Shown: piece after piece, positions 14,424-23,413 of the stretch
Position numbering within the stretch: position 1 is the stretch's first letter
How the letters are laid out: every line of letters starts with the position of its first letter
Assembly (NCBI GenBank): GCA_964516925.1
Contig: CAZEXL010000009.1
Location: forward strand, 1 to 47,546
Direction of reading: 5' to 3'
DNA length: 47,546 nucleotides
Origin: CAG-552 sp964516925
GTDB lineage: Bacteria; Bacillota; Clostridia; Christensenellales; Pumilibacteraceae
The notes under the pieces: generated by a model
The model's database searches: none
Seen by the model: the letters and a program-made list of their open reading frames with translations, nothing else
What the model was told of the DNA's origin: nothing
Program-made: the position numbers and the translations under genes

Positions 14424-15074
14424 CTATAGGTCGAAGATTTGTTTTTTTGCTCCGATCTCGAAGTGATATTTTGCTATGCCCAAATCTATTTTGCTGTAGA
14501 AGCCTGCTTTGGTAGTAGCGGTAACGATGTCGCCAAACGAAAAAACGAATTTTTGTTGATTCATTGCCGTAGGCGCAAGCAACGCGGCGTTTACGCCGTC
14601 GATAAACCATTGCGGCGCATTCTCGGCACGAGATACTTCTTTTATGGACTTAACTTTGTGCGGCACTCCTTGCGTTTCGCCGTAACCGAGCGCAAGAACG
14701 CAATACAGCTTTTCGCCTTTATTAATCGTAAACGCCGACTTTATCTTTTTGTACGTCATTGCCACCCAACAAGTGTTTAGTCCCAGCGCTTGAGCCGCCA
14801 AAACGATTTTTTCGCCGTAATAACCTATTTTTTCGTCGCAGCCTTTTTTGGCTATAAGCGCAACGTAGTTTGTTACGCCCGAAAATTTGCCGTAACGAGC
14901 CATAAACGAATCAAACGCCTTGGGTTCGTCCCAAATAAGCTGAATATTTAATCCGCCTTTTTCGTTGCATTCGCCGGTAAGCGTTTGTAACTCTTGGCGA
15001 ATTTCGTCCTTAATGGGCTTATCAAGGTATTGCCTTACCGAGTGTCTTACTTTAATTGCCTCCGTTAATTCCAT
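14424..15074 (-). CDS. Nitroreductase-family flavoprotein
   Basis: A 216-residue FMN-dependent oxidoreductase. The N-terminal EAIKVRHSVRQYLDKPI is the family's FMN-phosphate-binding stretch; KIVLAAQALGLNTCWVA is the central helix region, and LAPTAMNQQKFVFS resembles a second copy of the usual ApsA-NxQpw motif. The domain layout resembles the TM1586-like subgroup. The start at 15074 has AAAGGAG upstream. It lies 18 nt after the marR gene in the same transcription unit, so it is probably under MarR control. Confidence 0.85.
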   Translation of the reverse strand: MELTEAIKVRHSVRQYLDKPIKDEIRQELQTLTGECNEKGGLNIQLIWDEPKAFDSFMARYGKFSGVTNYVALIAKKGCDEKIGYYGEKIVLAAQALGLNTCWVAMTYKKIKSAFTINKGEKLYCVLALGYGETQGVPHKVKSIKEVSRAENAPQWFIDGVNAALLAPTAMNQQKFVFSFGDIVTATTKAGFYSKIDLGIAKYHFEIGAKKQIFDL

Positions 15075-15092
15075 AATAAATCTCCTTTATAA

Positions 15093-15500
15093 TTAATTTA
15101 ATAGTTTCCCTAAAAGCGCAAACAACGTTTCCGTTTCGTTTTCCGTCAAATTTTGAAACATCGGCATTAGCGTTTCGCTTATTTCGCTTTTGCGTTTGTC
15201 AAGCGCCGCCACGCCCTCTTCGGTTAACGAAACGATGACTTTACGCGCGTCGGAACGAGCTTTTTGGCGTATTACGTATTTCCTGCGCTCCATTGCGTTA
15301 AGCGCGCTCGCAATCCGAGCGGTAGATACTCCCGCCTTTTTCGCAAGTTCGCCTGCCGTTAACCCCGTTTGACTTTCGTGAATAAGGCGCAACAATACGT
15401 AAATTCCCCTGTATCCGTCGTCGATTAGCCCTACCAAATCACGCCAGTTTTTAGTTTGAGTTATTCGATTCATTTTGTCATATAACTTTAAGTCGTCCAC
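15093..15500 (-). CDS. MarR-family transcriptional regulator
   Basis: A 135-residue winged-helix regulator. The DNA-binding part reads LTAGELAKKAGVSTARIASALNAMERRKYVIRQKARSDARKVIVSLTEEGVAAL, the typical helix-turn-helix and wing. The reading frame runs open to 15644, but a consensus promoter (15534-15562) lies inside that extension. I therefore place the start at the GTG at 15500-15498, which has GAGG 5 nt upstream; the ATG at 15473 is an alternative. It heads a two-gene operon with the nitroreductase and diverges from the DUF1576 gene. MarR proteins usually repress their own operon. Confidence 0.88.
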   Translation of the reverse strand: MDDLKLYDKMNRITQTKNWRDLVGLIDDGYRGIYVLLRLIHESQTGLTAGELAKKAGVSTARIASALNAMERRKYVIRQKARSDARKVIVSLTEEGVAALDKRKSEISETLMPMFQNLTENETETLFALLGKLLN

Positions 15501-15533
15501 GTCGCCCTCATAAATACCTAATAGTGTTAGATA

Positions 15534-15562
15534 ATTATAAACGTTTCTTCTTTTCTTGTCAA
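15534..15562 (-). promoter_or_regulatory. Promoter of marR-nitroreductase
   Basis: Minus strand TTGACA (15562-15557), 17-nt spacer, TATAAT (15539-15534): perfect consensus. It fixes the marR start as downstream of 15530. Confidence 0.85.
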
Positions 15563-15652
15563 GCGGTTGCGTCGTTTTTTGCTTAAAACAAACAAAAAAG
15601 CTTAAAACATCGTTTAATTCTTTTTTATTGTCTGCTTTTCGCATTAAAAAGG

Positions 15653-15681
15653 TTGATTCGCTTTTGTTTGTGTGGTATAAT
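15653..15681 (+). promoter_or_regulatory. Promoter of the DUF1576 gene
   Basis: TTGATT (15653-15658), 17-nt spacer, TATAAT (15676-15681). Confidence 0.75.
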
Positions 15682-15748
15682 GGCGAGGTTGTGCCGACAA
15701 GGTCGACGAACTAAAGAACGAGATTTTTAAAAATCAAAGGAATCGAAC

Positions 15749-17200
15749 ATGGAACAGCATGCAATACGCCAAAATTCAACGCTTTCGCCGCCCACTATCG
15801 AGATGGGAAGCGGCAGGCGTAATCATAAAATAATCGTTGCGTACATGCTCTTTCTTTCGCTAGCTTTTTTGATTGCTTCGCCCATAGCCGTTTTCGTAAC
15901 CGACGAAACGAATTTTTGGAGCAACTTCGTACGCATTCTCGTTTCGCCGTCCAAGCTGGTAACCGACTATTTTGCGCTTGCAGGACTAGGTAGCACGCTG
16001 TTTAACGTGGCAATTTGCGGTCTTGCGTGCAACGTAATAGTGCGAATAAGCAAAGTTAAAGCTAACGCGACTACTTTTGCAGGCTATATGCTGGTTATCG
16101 CGCATTGTTTTTACGGCCTTAACTTCCTTAATATGTGGCCGTCGTTTTTCGGCGTAGTGGTTTATTGCCTTACCACAAAAAAGAAGTTCAGCGACAACGT
16201 GCATATATCGTTTTTCTCTACCGCCCTTGCACCGTTTATAAGCGAGTTTTTGTTCAGATACACGCTTAGCGATAGTTTTTCGGCAACCGAACCGCAAGTT
16301 ACCGTAATGGGCGTTTGCCTTGCGCTTATATTCGGACTTGCTTCCGGCTTTATCGTTCCCGCACTTTTGCCCGGCACTTCGGCAATGCACCGAGGCTTTA
16401 ATATGTACAAGGCGGGACTTGCGATAGGTTTATTGGGAATTTTCCTTAACGCCTTTTTATTCCAAAGCTTAGGGCTGGAAAGTTCGTCGCCCGTGCTTAC
16501 GTTTAATCCGAGTTACGACCTTTTACCTTACGGATATCGGGCGTTTATGAATACGTTCTTTATAATTTTGTTCTCGCTCACCCTTTTTATGGGTTTTATG
16601 TTTAACGGCAAAAGCTTTAAAGGGTATAAATCGCTGCTTGACAGCACGGGCTACGGCGTTGACTTTTTGGATAAATTTAAAATGCCGCTTTGTCTAGTCA
16701 ACATAGGCGTGTACGGCTTATGTATTATAGCCTATCTTAATATAGTATTCGTTTTGCCCGAAATTTTCCCCGCTTTGCCAAGCGGAGTAGGTTTTACGGG
16801 CGCGACGGCAGGCGTCGTTTTTGCCGCTTTAACCTTTGCCGCCGACGGTCAACAACCTCGCACCGTTTTTCCTATAGTAGTCGGTTACGCCTTGCTGTTT
16901 GCCGTAGTGTGCGTAATTTGCGTTATTTCCGGCTACGACATTCCTTGGACGCTGTCCACGCAGGCGTACATAAACGGACTTGCCTTTGCAACGGGGCTGT
17001 GCCCCTTTGCCGGCAAATACGGCTTTAAAGTGGGCGTTTTGGCAGGACTGCTAAGCGCGATTATTTGCACCTCCACCGCTTCGATGCACGGCGGATTCGT
17101 GCTTTACAACGGCGGCTTTACAGCCGGCCTTACCGCGCTCGTGCTTTTGCCCGTTCTTGATTTTTACAAAGTAAAGCCAAAATTCAGCGACGATATCTAA
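15749..17200 (+). CDS. DUF1576 integral membrane protein
   Basis: A 483-residue polytopic membrane protein with about a dozen hydrophobic segments. It matches the DUF1576 pattern: SPSKLVTDYFALAGLGSTLFN and LNFLNMWPSFFGVVVYC in the first half, GFIVPALLPGTSAMHRGFNMYKAGLAIGLLG in the middle, and HGGFVLYNGGFTAGLTALVLLPVLDFY at the end. The two halves share a G-F-x-x-G pattern, suggesting an internal duplication. Function is unknown in the family; transport is a guess. The ATG at 15749 follows AAAGGAATC. It has its own promoter and terminator. Confidence 0.85.
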   Translation: MEQHAIRQNSTLSPPTIEMGSGRRNHKIIVAYMLFLSLAFLIASPIAVFVTDETNFWSNFVRILVSPSKLVTDYFALAGLGSTLFNVAICGLACNVIVRISKVKANATTFAGYMLVIAHCFYGLNFLNMWPSFFGVVVYCLTTKKKFSDNVHISFFSTALAPFISEFLFRYTLSDSFSATEPQVTVMGVCLALIFGLASGFIVPALLPGTSAMHRGFNMYKAGLAIGLLGIFLNAFLFQSLGLESSSPVLTFNPSYDLLPYGYRAFMNTFFIILFSLTLFMGFMFNGKSFKGYKSLLDSTGYGVDFLDKFKMPLCLVNIGVYGLCIIAYLNIVFVLPEIFPALPSGVGFTGATAGVVFAALTFAADGQQPRTVFPIVVGYALLFAVVCVICVISGYDIPWTLSTQAYINGLAFATGLCPFAGKYGFKVGVLAGLLSAIICTSTASMHGGFVLYNGGFTAGLTALVLLPVLDFYKVKPKFSDDI

Positions 17201-17204
17201 CAGC

Positions 17205-17237
17205 AAAAAGACGCGCTCGCACAAGCGCGTCTTTTTT
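17205..17237. terminator. Bidirectional terminator, DUF1576 gene / activase operon
   Basis: AAAAAGACGCGCT (17205-17217) pairs perfectly with AGCGCGTCTTTTT (17224-17236), loop CGCACA. Confidence 0.88.
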
Positions 17238-17257
17238 AGTTGCCGCTACGCAAACGT

Positions 17258-18499
17258 TTATCTTTCGTTTTCCCTTGCCGCCGCAAGCATAAGCTTTATG
17301 CGGTTTTCTTGATTTACGGCAGACGCGGACGGATCGTAATCGATAGCGACGATATTAATGTCCCCGTACTTGTTTTTAAGGGTACGTATGGTTCCTTTGC
17401 CGACTATGTGATTGGGCAAGCACCCGAACGGTTGCGCGCACACGACGTTTTTTACGCCGCTTTCGTACAGCGCCGCCATCTCGGCAGGAATAAGCCAGCC
17501 CTCGCCCATTTTTACCCCTTGATTGATAATATCGTCGGCGCACGAACGCAACTGCTCTATGTCGTGCAACGGTTCAAACCCGCCTCTTAGCAGCTCCTTG
17601 TTTGTGTTTTGTTGCATCTTTCGCAACACGTTGTACACGATTTTATATAGGCGCGCGCCGAATTTGTCGCTGCCGTACATCGAAGCGTCGTTGATTTTTG
17701 CCAGCACGGTGTAAAGCACGAAATCCAAAAGCGCGGGCACGACGATTTCGCAACCTTCGTTTAGCAGCGTGCGTTCTAAATTGTTGTTGCCTAGCGCCGA
17801 ATACTTTACGTAAATTTCGCCGACTATGCCTACTTTGATCTTTTTTTTGCCGCTTGTTTTTATTGCCGCAAATTGCCTTATTATATTTGCGACAATTTTT
17901 TTGTATTTTGTAAAACCGCCTTTTGCAAACAGTCGCACCGTCGTTTTTACGGCGTCGTCCCTAACCCTGTCGGAACTTCTCTCTTCGACCTCGTACGGCT
18001 TTACTTGATTAAAGCACCACATAATAACGTCACCGTACAAAATCGCGTACGCCAGCTTTATAAACAGCCGAGCGGATATCGGAAAAGACGATTCTTTTTC
18101 GAGCCCCGAAAAATTGAGCGACAACATCGGTACCTTAGGGAACTCTTTGCTAATAGCCTTTCGGGCAAGCGACAGATAGTTGGAAGCTCGGCAACCTCCG
18201 CCCGTCTGAGTAATAAGCAACGCGGTTTTTTGCAAATCGTATTTGCCGCTTTTAAGCGCGTCTATGTACTGTCCTACCACGCACGTGCAAGGATAGCACG
18301 TATCGTTGTGAACGTATTTTAGTCCTTGTTCCACTACCGACCTTGACGAATTTTTTAGAATTTCGATATCGTAGCCTTCGTTTTTTAAAATTTCGCTTAT
18401 TATGGCAAAATGATACGGTAACATATCGGGCGCCAAAATCTTATGCGTGCCCTTCATTTCCTTTTTCCACTTAGGATAATCGTTGGTGTAATCTTTCAT
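17258..18499 (-). CDS. 2-hydroxyacyl-CoA dehydratase-related protein (activase partner)
   Basis: A 413-residue cytosolic protein starting MKDYTNDYPKWKKEMKGTHKI. The stretch HNDTCYPCTCVVGQYIDALKSGKYD, then ITQTGGGCRASNYLSL and CAQPFGCLPNHIVGKGTIRTLKNKYGDINIVAIDYDPSAS, is typical of the dehydratase-component-like/DUF2229-type proteins paired with large activases. The conserved cysteines are likely to bind an iron-sulphur cluster. Its ATG overlaps the activase stop codon (ATGA), so the two are translationally coupled. No ordinary dehydratase alpha/beta genes are nearby, so the substrate is unknown. Confidence 0.8.
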   Translation of the reverse strand: MKDYTNDYPKWKKEMKGTHKILAPDMLPYHFAIISEILKNEGYDIEILKNSSRSVVEQGLKYVHNDTCYPCTCVVGQYIDALKSGKYDLQKTALLITQTGGGCRASNYLSLARKAISKEFPKVPMLSLNFSGLEKESSFPISARLFIKLAYAILYGDVIMWCFNQVKPYEVEERSSDRVRDDAVKTTVRLFAKGGFTKYKKIVANIIRQFAAIKTSGKKKIKVGIVGEIYVKYSALGNNNLERTLLNEGCEIVVPALLDFVLYTVLAKINDASMYGSDKFGARLYKIVYNVLRKMQQNTNKELLRGGFEPLHDIEQLRSCADDIINQGVKMGEGWLIPAEMAALYESGVKNVVCAQPFGCLPNHIVGKGTIRTLKNKYGDINIVAIDYDPSASAVNQENRIKLMLAAARENER

Positions 18500-21402
18500 T
18501 GCGTCTTCTCCCCGATTGCCGCAAGCAAGCTGCGCAGTCTGATTTTTACCACGCCCAAATTGTTGATTTCGTCTATTTTTATTTGAGTGTACAATTTGCC
18601 GTTCTTTTCCATAATCGACCGCACTTCGTCGGTAGTAACGGCGTCCAATCCGCACCCGAACGATACAAGTTGCACAAGATTCATGTTTTTATGCCTAGCA
18701 ACATAGTCGGCGGCACGATAAAGACGAGAGTGATACGTCCATTGATTAAGCACGTTAACCTTTACGCCGTCCGACAACGCGAATACGCCGTCCTCGCTTA
18801 ACACGGCAACGCCGAGCGAAGTAAGCAGCTTGTTTATGCCGTGATTGATTTCTGCGTCCGCATGATACGGTCTGCCTGCAAGCACTATTATCTGCTTGCC
18901 TTGTTCGGTAGCTTGCGCGATTATTCTTTGAGTCTCGCTAAGCACGTCGTCGTGATATTTGCTTAGTTGCATAAAGCCGTATTTTAACGCTTTTTTTACG
19001 TTACGCAACGTAACGCCGTACTTTTTTAGCGCGCCGAACAATATGTTTGCCGCCGACGGCAAATTAAGATCGACGTACGGCATTATGAAGTTTTTATCGT
19101 TAAGGCGCTCGTTGTTTGCTTTTAGCAGTTCGGCATAGTACGCCACGACCGGACAATTATAGTGATTGTCGGACGCCTTTTCGTCCAAATTATAGCTTTG
19201 ACACGGATAAAAAATAAAATCGACTTTTTTATCCAGCAAACTTTCCACCGCTCCGTGCATGAGTTTTGCCGGATAGCATACCGTGTCGGACGCTATGGTG
19301 TGTTGCCCCTTAAAGTACAAACTTCTGGACGAAGGTTCGGACAAAACGACGTTGAATCCCAGCGATTCGAAAAAGCCGCGCCAAAGCGGAAGCTGCTCGT
19401 ACATAAGAAGTTGCACGGGCAAGCCTACGCTTACCGCTCCTGCTTTTTGCGCGCCGTCGAATTGCAACAGTCTTTTTTGCTTATACGCGTAAAGATCCAA
19501 CCCGCTTTCGCTCTGCTTAAGTCCTGCGCCTTTTTCGCACTTGTTGCCCGACACGTATCTTTCTCCGTCCGAAAAAGCAACCACGTTAACGTTGCAATTA
19601 TTGGCGCAGCCGCGACACTGCACTGATTTTGTACTATACGTAAGCGCGTCAAGCTCGCTTTTTGTAAGAACGGATGTCTTTTCTTTGGCGTTTTCTTTTG
19701 CGTATAAAGCGGCTCCGAACGCACCCATAAGCCCTGCTATCGACGGTCTGATAACCTCTTTGCCCGTTTCGTTTTCGAACGCGCGAAGCACCGCGTCGTT
19801 AAGGAACGTTCCGCCCTGAACCACGACGTGTTCGCCAAGTTCGTCGGGCGCGCAATGAATAACTTTGTATATGGCGTTTTTTACTACGGACAACGACAAC
19901 CCCGCCGAAATGTCGCTTATCGACGCACCTTCCTTTTGCGCCTGTTTTACCGAACTGTTCATAAACACGGTACAACGCGAACCCAGCTCGACGGGCGACG
20001 GCGCGAACAAACCTTTTTTTGAAAATTCGTCCACACTCATTCCCATCGCTTTTGCAAAAGTTTGCAAAAACGAGCCGCAACCTGACGAACACGCCTCGTT
20101 GAGCATAATACTTTCGATTGCGCCGTTTTTTATTTTAAAGCACTTCATGTCCTGTCCGCCTATGTCGATAATAAAATCTGCGTCGGGACAAAAGAACGTA
20201 GCGGCTTTAAAGTGCGCTACGGTTTCAACGATGCCGAAATCGGCTTTTACCGCGCTTTTTATAAGATCTTCGCCGTATCCGGTAACCGCGCAACCGTCGA
20301 CTTTTACTCCGTCGCCGCAAAGCGAATAAAACTCTTTTAGTTTGCCCAGCACGACCTCCAACGGTTGTCCGTCGTTTTCTTGATAGTGCGACCACAACAG
20401 CTCACCGTCCGGCGTTATCGCCGCAAGTTTGGTCGTAGTAGAGCCCGAATCTATCCCGATAAAGCATTTGCCGCTATACGACGTCAGATCGGCTTTTTTT
20501 ACGTCGGCTCGCGCATGACGAGCAACGAATTCGTCGTATTCTTTTTGCGACGAAAACAACGGTTTGCCTTTGATTGCAACGCCGCCCGTCGAAACGTTTT
20601 CTATTTTTTTTATTAATTCGTTTATGTTTTGCGGCTCGACGGATTGCGCGTACAGCGCCGCTCCTATCGACATAAATCGCGGTGCTTCGGCAGGGAACAA
20701 CGCGCTTTCGTCATTTAGATTAAGCGTCTTTTTAAATGCGTTTTGCAAACTCTTAAAAAAGTATAGCGGTCCGCCCAAAAACAACACGTTGCCTTTTATG
20801 CGCCTGCCCTGCGCCAATCCCGACACCGTTTGATCCACCACGGCTTGAAAAATCGACGCGGAGACGTCCTCTTTTTTAGCTCCTTGATTGATAAGCGGCT
20901 GAACGTCGGACTTTGCAAACACTCCGCATCTGGACGCTATGGGATACGTTTGCGTAGCCTTCAACGCATATTCGTCCATTTGCTCGTTGCTTAGATTAAG
21001 AAGCGTTGCCATTTGATCGATAAACGCGCCGGTGCCGCCTGCGCAAGTACCGTTCATGCGCTGTTCCGCTCCGCCCGTAACGAAGATTATTTTAGCGTCC
21101 TCGCCGCCTAGTTCCACGGCAACGTCCGCCTGCGGATAGTATTTGCGAATTGCGACGTACGCCGCCTGAACTTCTTGAACGAACGGAATTTTATGGCGTT
21201 GCGCAAACCCCATTCCGGCGCTGCCCGTAAACGCCACGCAAAAATCGTCACCTTGCAAAGCGACGTTTTTTAGTTCTTTGATTACGGTTTCCTTAACAAA
21301 GGAACGATGTCGAACGTACGAACTATACGTTATTTTTCCGTTGTCTATTACAGTGGCTTTTACCGTAGTAGAGCCGATGTCTACTCCTAAAAGTTTAGTC
21401 AT
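18496..21402 (-). CDS. Large acyl-CoA dehydratase activase (double BadF/BcrA domain, DUF2229)
   Basis: A 968-residue ATP-dependent activase. It has two ASKHA/BadF-type domains: LLGVDIGSTTVK (4-15) with cluster cysteines in TCAGGTGAF (Cys120) and SRCGVF (Cys159), and CFIGIDSGSTTTK (313-325) with EACSSGCG (Cys438/442) and SRCTVF. A Cys-rich linker (QCRGCANNCNVN, near 596-603) precedes a DUF2229-type C-terminal half (SDTVCYPAKLMHG, FYPCQSYN, GRPYHADAEINHGIN). Family members use ATP to push electrons into radical dehydratases. The start at 21402 is favoured over the longer frame to 21441. It is upstream of and overlaps the 17258 gene. Confidence 0.88.
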   Translation of the reverse strand: MTKLLGVDIGSTTVKATVIDNGKITYSSYVRHRSFVKETVIKELKNVALQGDDFCVAFTGSAGMGFAQRHKIPFVQEVQAAYVAIRKYYPQADVAVELGGEDAKIIFVTGGAEQRMNGTCAGGTGAFIDQMATLLNLSNEQMDEYALKATQTYPIASRCGVFAKSDVQPLINQGAKKEDVSASIFQAVVDQTVSGLAQGRRIKGNVLFLGGPLYFFKSLQNAFKKTLNLNDESALFPAEAPRFMSIGAALYAQSVEPQNINELIKKIENVSTGGVAIKGKPLFSSQKEYDEFVARHARADVKKADLTSYSGKCFIGIDSGSTTTKLAAITPDGELLWSHYQENDGQPLEVVLGKLKEFYSLCGDGVKVDGCAVTGYGEDLIKSAVKADFGIVETVAHFKAATFFCPDADFIIDIGGQDMKCFKIKNGAIESIMLNEACSSGCGSFLQTFAKAMGMSVDEFSKKGLFAPSPVELGSRCTVFMNSSVKQAQKEGASISDISAGLSLSVVKNAIYKVIHCAPDELGEHVVVQGGTFLNDAVLRAFENETGKEVIRPSIAGLMGAFGAALYAKENAKEKTSVLTKSELDALTYSTKSVQCRGCANNCNVNVVAFSDGERYVSGNKCEKGAGLKQSESGLDLYAYKQKRLLQFDGAQKAGAVSVGLPVQLLMYEQLPLWRGFFESLGFNVVLSEPSSRSLYFKGQHTIASDTVCYPAKLMHGAVESLLDKKVDFIFYPCQSYNLDEKASDNHYNCPVVAYYAELLKANNERLNDKNFIMPYVDLNLPSAANILFGALKKYGVTLRNVKKALKYGFMQLSKYHDDVLSETQRIIAQATEQGKQIIVLAGRPYHADAEINHGINKLLTSLGVAVLSEDGVFALSDGVKVNVLNQWTYHSRLYRAADYVARHKNMNLVQLVSFGCGLDAVTTDEVRSIMEKNGKLYTQIKIDEINNLGVVKIRLRSLLAAIGEKTQ

Positions 21403-21608
21403 TTTTTGTTTTCCCTGTGTTCTTTTTCCATCCGCGCACATGAAAAATCAAATTTTAGCGATTATAACATATTTATGTGTTAAAATGATTAAATAAAACT
21501 CGTATACGGTGATTTGTTTCTAAACGCAAAACATAAATATTCGTCTTTTAGAACTGCTTTTTTTGCAAACAAATCGCAGTATTGCCAAGCTTTTTATGTT
21601 TTTGTAAA

Positions 21609-21656
21609 ACAAAAAGCGCGTACGCCCGACATTAGCCGAACCCACACGCTTTTTTT
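21609..21656. terminator. Probable terminator after the 21677-32513 operon
   Basis: AAAAAGCG at 21609-21616 pairs with CGCTTTTT near 21648-21655, with additional weaker pairing inside a long loop. A/T-runs flank both sides. It is the only terminator-like structure between this operon and the activase gene. Confidence 0.5.
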
Positions 21657-21676
21657 AGCGCAAAATTTTTGACAAA

Positions 21677-22525
21677 TTATTTCCCTATATCCACGTATTC
21701 GTACAGCATTTCGCCTGCACGAAAAAACGCCGCGCTCGTCTTACCCAAAAAATCGCCGAATTCCTCGGCGTCCGTAACCATCTCGGAAACGACCTCGACT
21801 GCAACCGAAGATATTTCGTCGGTTATGCTTTCTCGCAAATCGTACGCGGCTTCGGTAATCTCTTTTTTGTTTCGCAAAAGCAACGTTTTTTTGTTGCTTA
21901 ACGCCAAGGCGAATCTGTTAATCGCCCCTACGTCGCTTACGGTAATTCTTTCGCCTTCGGGGAAAGTTATCGTTTTTTGATAGAACATAAGCTCTTTTAC
22001 TATTTCGACCGCAAGTTCTTCCGCCTTTAATGCGTCGTATTTTAGCCGCTCTATGCTTTTTTGAGCTTCGTTACAACGCTTATTTAGCTTATCGTAATTG
22101 CTTTTTACTTTATCGAGATACCTTTTGTACTCGTCCACCGTGTTTTCGATTGCCGAACGCATCTTCCAAAGAGTGTTTATTATCGTATCTACCGCCTTAA
22201 TCTTATTTTCGACGGCGCTGATTTGACTTTTTACGCTGTTTCGTTGCGACGCGTTTTCTTCGCCCGTTCCAAGCGACGAAAGCTTGCTTTTTAAGTCGTC
22301 GAGTTTACGGTAGTTTCGAGATTTGACGATTTCCGCCTGGTTAAGATCGGAAATTATACTGTCTATACATTTATCCGCTTCGTTTTCGATTTCGCTTACG
22401 ATGTCGCAGCAAGCCTCTTTTGCGTATCGTGCGGAATCGAGCTCGCTGTTTAAATCGCTTATAAAGTCGTCAAGCTTGTACCTAAAATCCGTTACGTCGT
22501 TTGCCGAAAAATCAACGCTTGCCAT
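21677..22525 (-). CDS. Coiled-coil protein of the WXG100/FtsK operon
   Basis: A 282-residue protein that is nearly all predicted helix, with heptad-like runs (~1-60, 75-180) and a smaller C-terminal helical part (~200-282). It starts MASVDFSANDVTDFRYKLDDFISDLN. No signal peptide, membrane segment or catalytic motif is visible. The start at 22525 uses a TAATG overlap with the preceding gene and a GAGG 8 nt upstream. It is the last gene of the operon. Length and helical build recall the larger WXG/LXG-like partners of type VII secretion loci, but there is no decisive motif. Confidence 0.75.
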   Translation of the reverse strand: MASVDFSANDVTDFRYKLDDFISDLNSELDSARYAKEACCDIVSEIENEADKCIDSIISDLNQAEIVKSRNYRKLDDLKSKLSSLGTGEENASQRNSVKSQISAVENKIKAVDTIINTLWKMRSAIENTVDEYKRYLDKVKSNYDKLNKRCNEAQKSIERLKYDALKAEELAVEIVKELMFYQKTITFPEGERITVSDVGAINRFALALSNKKTLLLRNKKEITEAAYDLRESITDEISSVAVEVVSEMVTDAEEFGDFLGKTSAAFFRAGEMLYEYVDIGK

Positions 22526-22773
22526 TATGCCTCGCACCTCTCGATTTCGTTGCCCATGGATTTATATTCGAATTTGGCGTCGCCAAGCGAAGTAAACTTC
22601 TCGACGGATTCGGCAAAGTATTTAAGCTGCGTATTAAAATCTCTTGCAAGCGGATCCGCCTTGTCGGACATTCTTCTGCCCACCGAATCGCGCCACGCGC
22701 TGCCGTAAGCGTCAAACTCCACTTCTTGCGGCTCGTAATCGTACCCGTCTATTCTTATTATGCTCGTATTCAT
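22525..22773 (-). CDS. Small helical protein (82 aa) of the WXG100/FtsK operon
   Basis: An 82-residue protein with a short N-terminal beta-like segment (SIIRIDGYDYEPQEVEFDAYG) then AWRDSVGRRMSDKADPLARDFNTQLKYFAESVEKF. The W-x-x-x-x-G spacing and following amphipathic helix are loosely like half a WXG100 hairpin. It begins 3 nt after the WXG100 gene and overlaps the next gene by 1 nt, so it is certainly in the operon. No named family is recognised. Confidence 0.7.
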   Translation of the reverse strand: MNTSIIRIDGYDYEPQEVEFDAYGSAWRDSVGRRMSDKADPLARDFNTQLKYFAESVEKFTSLGDAKFEYKSMGNEIERCEA

Positions 22774-22776
22774 CTA

Positions 22777-23094
22777 CTATCCCTCTTCTTTGCTTGCCGC
22801 CCTCAGTTGATCGAGCGCCTCTCTGATTTCCGCAGCCGTTTCGTCCAGATACTTGTTAAGCGTGCCGCCTTTTTCGAGCGACGACCTTATTATGTCCATT
22901 TGCGACTGCATTTGATCGCTGAAGTTTTTGCTCATCGTACCCGACCACGCCGACAAAAGCTCGCTTGTTTGATTTTGAAGCGCGTCGTAATCGGTTTTCA
23001 TGGTTTTAAGATATGCTTCCAAACTGCTGTTAAACGTAGTGATTATTTCGTCTATTGCTTCGCAATTTGCAATGATTTCGTCGTTTTCTGCCAT
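22777..23094 (-). CDS. WXG100-family protein
   Basis: A 105-residue helical hairpin protein with W-S-G at residues 50-52 (LLSAWSGTMSKNFSDQM), flanked by two long amphipathic helices. That is the layout and length of ESAT-6/WXG100 proteins, which are substrates and ATPase regulators in type VII secretion. It lies between two other small helical genes, 4 and 3 nt away, downstream of the FtsK-type ATPase gene. The tail ends RAASKEEG; a clear C-terminal YxxxD/E export signal is not seen. Confidence 0.85.
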   Translation of the reverse strand: MAENDEIIANCEAIDEIITTFNSSLEAYLKTMKTDYDALQNQTSELLSAWSGTMSKNFSDQMQSQMDIIRSSLEKGGTLNKYLDETAAEIREALDQLRAASKEEG

Positions 23095-23098
23095 TTTA

Positions 23099-23401
23099 TT
23101 ATCTCCTTAAAGTACGGCGCATTTCGGACGCCTTGCTTTCGGTGGCGTTAAGTAACGACGCCCCCTCTCTTATGCTTTTTGCCTTCTTTAATACGATGTC
23201 CTTTACCGTCATTACTGCGTTTAGAATATCCGTCGATATCTCGACGCCTAGTCGCGACGTTTCGTCGTTTAGCGCTTCGTCAAACGATGCCGTTTCGACG
23301 GCAAACTCTTCGGTGCTTTTTCGCATTTTGTCAAGCGTTGCTATCATAGCGTTTGCCGCCGCTTCCATGTCTCCCACCGAATAACGAACGTTTTTTGCCA
23401 T
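23099..23401 (-). CDS. WXG100-like helical protein lacking the WxG turn
   Basis: A 100-residue, all-helical protein (MAKNVRYSVGDMEAAANAMIATLDKMRKSTEEF...). Size and helical pattern match WXG100 partners, but there is no Trp-x-Gly turn; the middle reads FDEALNDETSRLGVEIS. It may be the heterodimer partner of the 22777 protein, as EsxA/EsxB pairs often differ in this way. It starts 12 nt after the ATPase gene, with AAGGAG upstream. Confidence 0.7.
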   Translation of the reverse strand: MAKNVRYSVGDMEAAANAMIATLDKMRKSTEEFAVETASFDEALNDETSRLGVEISTDILNAVMTVKDIVLKKAKSIREGASLLNATESKASEMRRTLRR

Positions 23402-23413
23402 AAAAACTCTCCT

